Shown here one piece after another: positions 6,770 to 8,080 of a stretch of 8,080 nt of DNA (positions within the stretch are counted from its first letter, which is position 1; the number at the start of each line of letters is the position of its first letter). The stretch comes from an uncultured bacterium (GTDB taxonomy: Bacteria > Bacillota > Clostridia > Lachnospirales > Anaerotignaceae), in assembly GCA_905214825.1 (NCBI GenBank), contig CAJMNV010000090.1, forward strand, positions 1 through 8,080, written 5' to 3'. The notes beneath the pieces were generated by a model, which was not told where the DNA came from, made no database searches, and was given only the letters and a program-made list of their open reading frames with translations. Position numbers and translations under genes: made by a program.

Positions 6770-6785
6770 TGTTGCAAATGCAACA
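6770..6785. promoter_or_regulatory. Perfect 16-bp palindrome, candidate operator of the CRP/FNR-type regulator
   Basis: TGTTGCA-AA-TGCAACA has perfect 7-bp arms around a 2-base centre. It ends 3 bases before the AAGGGG ribosome binding site of the regulator gene and lies between two divergent genes. The length and two-fold symmetry fit a CRP/FNR dimer, although the half site differs from the classic TGTGA and TTGAT. Its centre is about 93 bases upstream of the expected superoxide reductase start. It is too short and GC-poor to be a terminator, and no T run follows it directly. Confidence 0.55.
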
Positions 6786-6801
6786 GAAAAGGGGTTTTTT
6801 T

Positions 6802-7431
6802 ATGAAAATTTTAGAAAATCCTCTGTTTTTTGGCATTTCAGAAGAATCTTTAGAAAAAATGCGTATCTGTTTTCAAATGGAAGAAAAATCTTTTCGAGAA
6901 AAAGAAGAAATTCCAATAGAAGGAAAAGTCGGCATTTTGCTGGATGGCAGTGTTTCTTTGAACCGTCTAAGCCCAGACGGCAATTTGGATATGTTGGAAT
7001 ATATGAGTGATGGTGGCATATTTGGTGCGTTTGTCAATTTGTTTCAACAAAATGGCGAAATATTGGTACTTTGTGAAAAAAAATGTCGTGTGGTGTTGAT
7101 TGATGCCTACCATATCACAAAACGTTGCAGCAATGCTTGTTTGCATCATAGTATCATCGTAGAAAATCTATTGAATTTGATGACAGACAAAGTACAACAA
7201 CTGAGTGAAAAAGTAGAAATATTATCCAACCGCTCCATACGAGAAAAACTGCTTTGTTATTTTCGTATGCAAACCACCAAATGTGGCAAACAATATTTTA
7301 CACTACCATTTTCTGTAAGTTCTTTGGCAAATTATCTTTGTGTTGACCGTTGTGCGATGACACGTGAACTCAAACACATGAAAGAAGAAGGCATTTTGGA
7401 AATGCAAGGCAAACAAATTCAATTACTTTGA
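6802..7431 (+). CDS. CRP/FNR-family transcriptional regulator, cysteine-rich
   Basis: A 209-residue protein with the CRP/FNR layout. A cyclic-nucleotide-binding-like beta barrel covers about 15-110, with the glycine-rich GILLDGSVSL (44-53) and GGIFGAF (71-77). A long dimer helix covers about 115-145. A C-terminal winged helix-turn-helix covers about 146-209, with its HTH at SVSSLANYLCVDRCAMTREL (171-190). The nine cysteines include three CxxxC pairs: C91/C95, C109/C113 and, within the HTH, C180/C184. The FNR cysteine spacing is not seen, nor the cAMP-binding phosphate cassette of CRP, so the signal is unknown. A redox or metal signal is plausible. The start at 6802 has AAGGGG 7 bases upstream; the earlier in-frame ATG (6769) overlaps the palindrome and lacks an SD. 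It is divergent from the superoxide reductase gene, so it probably regulates it, itself, or both. No specific named orthologue is recognised. Confidence 0.88.
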   Translation: MKILENPLFFGISEESLEKMRICFQMEEKSFREKEEIPIEGKVGILLDGSVSLNRLSPDGNLDMLEYMSDGGIFGAFVNLFQQNGEILVLCEKKCRVVLIDAYHITKRCSNACLHHSIIVENLLNLMTDKVQQLSEKVEILSNRSIREKLLCYFRMQTTKCGKQYFTLPFSVSSLANYLCVDRCAMTRELKHMKEEGILEMQGKQIQLL

Positions 7432-7434
7432 CAT

Positions 7435-7465
7435 AAAAAAGAACCGAAACTATCGGTTCTTTTTT
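7435..7465. terminator. Bidirectional terminator between the regulator and spoIIID
   Basis: A perfect 13-bp stem (7435-7447 with 7453-7465) with core GAACCGA/TCGGTTC, A6 and T6 ends and the loop AACTA. It starts 3 bases after the regulator stop and ends 5 bases from the spoIIID stop, so it serves both convergent genes. Confidence 0.92.
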
Positions 7466-7470
7466 CTTAG

Positions 7471-7728
7471 TCAAGACTTTATCAAATGTAAATACTTTTC
7501 TTTTGTTGCCATACCGCCTCTGATGTGGCGTTCTGCCTTATTGACTTCCAAAACATGACGCACAGATTTTGCAAGCTCAGGGTCTATTTTTTCCACACGG
7601 TCGGTGATATCTTTATGCACTGTGGATTTGCTGATACCAAATTTTTTTGCCGTTTCTCTAACTGTGGCATTGGTATGTATCATAAATTTTGCAACTTCCA
7701 CTGCACGTTCTTCAATATAGCTTTTCAA
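7471..7728 (-). CDS. spoIIID: Stage III sporulation transcriptional regulator SpoIIID (TTG start)
   Basis: SpoIIID is a small DNA-binding protein that activates and represses genes in the mother cell during sporulation, between the sigma-E and sigma-K stages. The 85-residue product aligns with B. subtilis SpoIIID through most of its length: YIEERA near the start, then the helix-turn-helix TVRETAKKFGISKSTVHKDITDR (about 22-44), then RHIRGGMATKEKY (about 67-79). The GISKSTVHKD stretch is the recognition region. The start is TTG at 7728, with GAGGAG 9 bases upstream. No ATG or GTG fits the known N-terminus, and MKSYIEER lines up with MHDYIKER of B. subtilis. It is transcribed alone in this window and converges on the CRP-type regulator. 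Its presence marks the organism as an endospore former or a recent descendant of one. Confidence 0.96.
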   Translation of the reverse strand: MKSYIEERAVEVAKFMIHTNATVRETAKKFGISKSTVHKDITDRVEKIDPELAKSVRHVLEVNKAERHIRGGMATKEKYLHLIKS

Positions 7729-7744
7729 AAGAAAGCACTCCTCT

Positions 7745-8080
7745 TAGAATGTTCTTGCTTATTTATATGCAAATAAAAGAAAAAGTATGTTGTTTCCATA
7801 AAAAACCATATGCTATTTTATTATATTGTTAAAAAAATATCTTGTTTTTATACTTGTATATTTTTTATATAAAATCATATCCTTTCTCTTTTTTTTCCAT
7901 TATTTGTATTTAAAAAAATACTTATTTTTTGGATGTATATTTGGTTTTTATCCAAATCATAGCAAAATTATTTGTTTTATATACATAAACCTCTATTGTT
8001 TTGTATGAAATATACAAACCACTTTATATGGAAAATACTGGGTAATTTTATCTATTTTCTGATACTTTTATACTATCTTT
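7745..8080. other. AT-rich gene-free stretch to the right edge
   Basis: These 336 bases contain no supported gene. They are strongly AT-rich, with T-rich runs on the plus strand, and they include the tentative spoIIID promoter near the left end. Small inverted repeats occur (TTTGTAT/ATACAAA at 8000-8018 and TTTGG/CCAAA at 7940-7956). None has the strength or the T run of a terminator. The right part may be the control region of a gene beyond the window. Confidence 0.6.
7782..7813 (-). promoter_or_regulatory. Tentative sigma-E-type promoter of spoIIID
   Basis: On the minus strand CATACTTT (7789-7782) resembles the sigma-E -10 box CATACAMT. A GCATATG (7813-7807) resembles the -35 KMATATT. The gap between them is 17 bases, 2-3 longer than usual, which weakens the call. 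The transcript would start near 7775, about 47 bases before the TTG. In B. subtilis spoIIID is known to be under sigma-E. Confidence 0.3.

Noticed and set aside
7826..8008. A plus-strand 60-codon open frame in the right spacer, rich in F, Y, I and L
   Set aside because: It starts at TTG without a Shine-Dalgarno, and its composition simply follows the AT-rich DNA. It looks like a chance frame, not a membrane peptide.
8000..8018. TTTGTAT-GAAAT-ATACAAA as a terminator
   Set aside because: The stem is 7 bp, AT-rich and lacks a following T run. It may be an operator of a gene outside the window, but nothing supports that.

Overview
The window looks like chromosome from a low-GC, anaerobic, endospore-forming Firmicute (class Clostridia, possibly near Lachnospiraceae). 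The evidence is SpoIIID, which is specific to endospore formers, the oxygen and superoxide scavenging enzymes typical of strict anaerobes, strong AGGAGG ribosome binding sites, and AT-rich spacers with short Rho-independent terminators. The genus cannot be read from the sequence. All genes are of recognisable families. I see no mobile element, CRISPR array, tRNA or rRNA.

Region 1 (1-2643, minus strand) is the start of an arginine biosynthesis operon in the order argC-argJ-argB, with argB cut by the left edge. The genes are 12-13 bases apart, and the Shine-Dalgarno sequences of argJ and argB overlap the stop codon of the gene before. ArgJ is the self-cleaving ornithine acetyltransferase that recycles acetyl groups, and ArgB has the N-terminal extension of arginine-inhibited kinases. 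A promoter in front of argC is overlapped by a candidate ArgR operator.

Region 2 (2589-3608) holds an AT-rich divergent spacer with a second promoter, and then the plus-strand maf gene (nucleotide pyrophosphatase). A hairpin that can terminate transcription from both sides closes it.

Region 3 (3645-7465) is an oxygen-defence block. An 841-residue flavodiiron protein fused to a short-spacer rubredoxin and an NADH:rubredoxin reductase lies downstream of a two-iron superoxide reductase (desulfoferrodoxin). A terminator hairpin sits between them. A cysteine-rich CRP/FNR-type regulator is transcribed divergently, and a perfect 16-bp palindrome just before its ribosome binding site is a candidate operator. 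Together the enzymes would convert superoxide to peroxide and oxygen to water, and the regulator may sense the stress. This regulator-palindrome-enzyme block is the part most worth testing, although each enzyme family is known.

Region 4 (7471-8080) has spoIIID on the minus strand, started from TTG, separated from the regulator by a bidirectional terminator. About 335 bases of very AT-rich DNA follow to the right edge, with only a tentative sporulation promoter in it.
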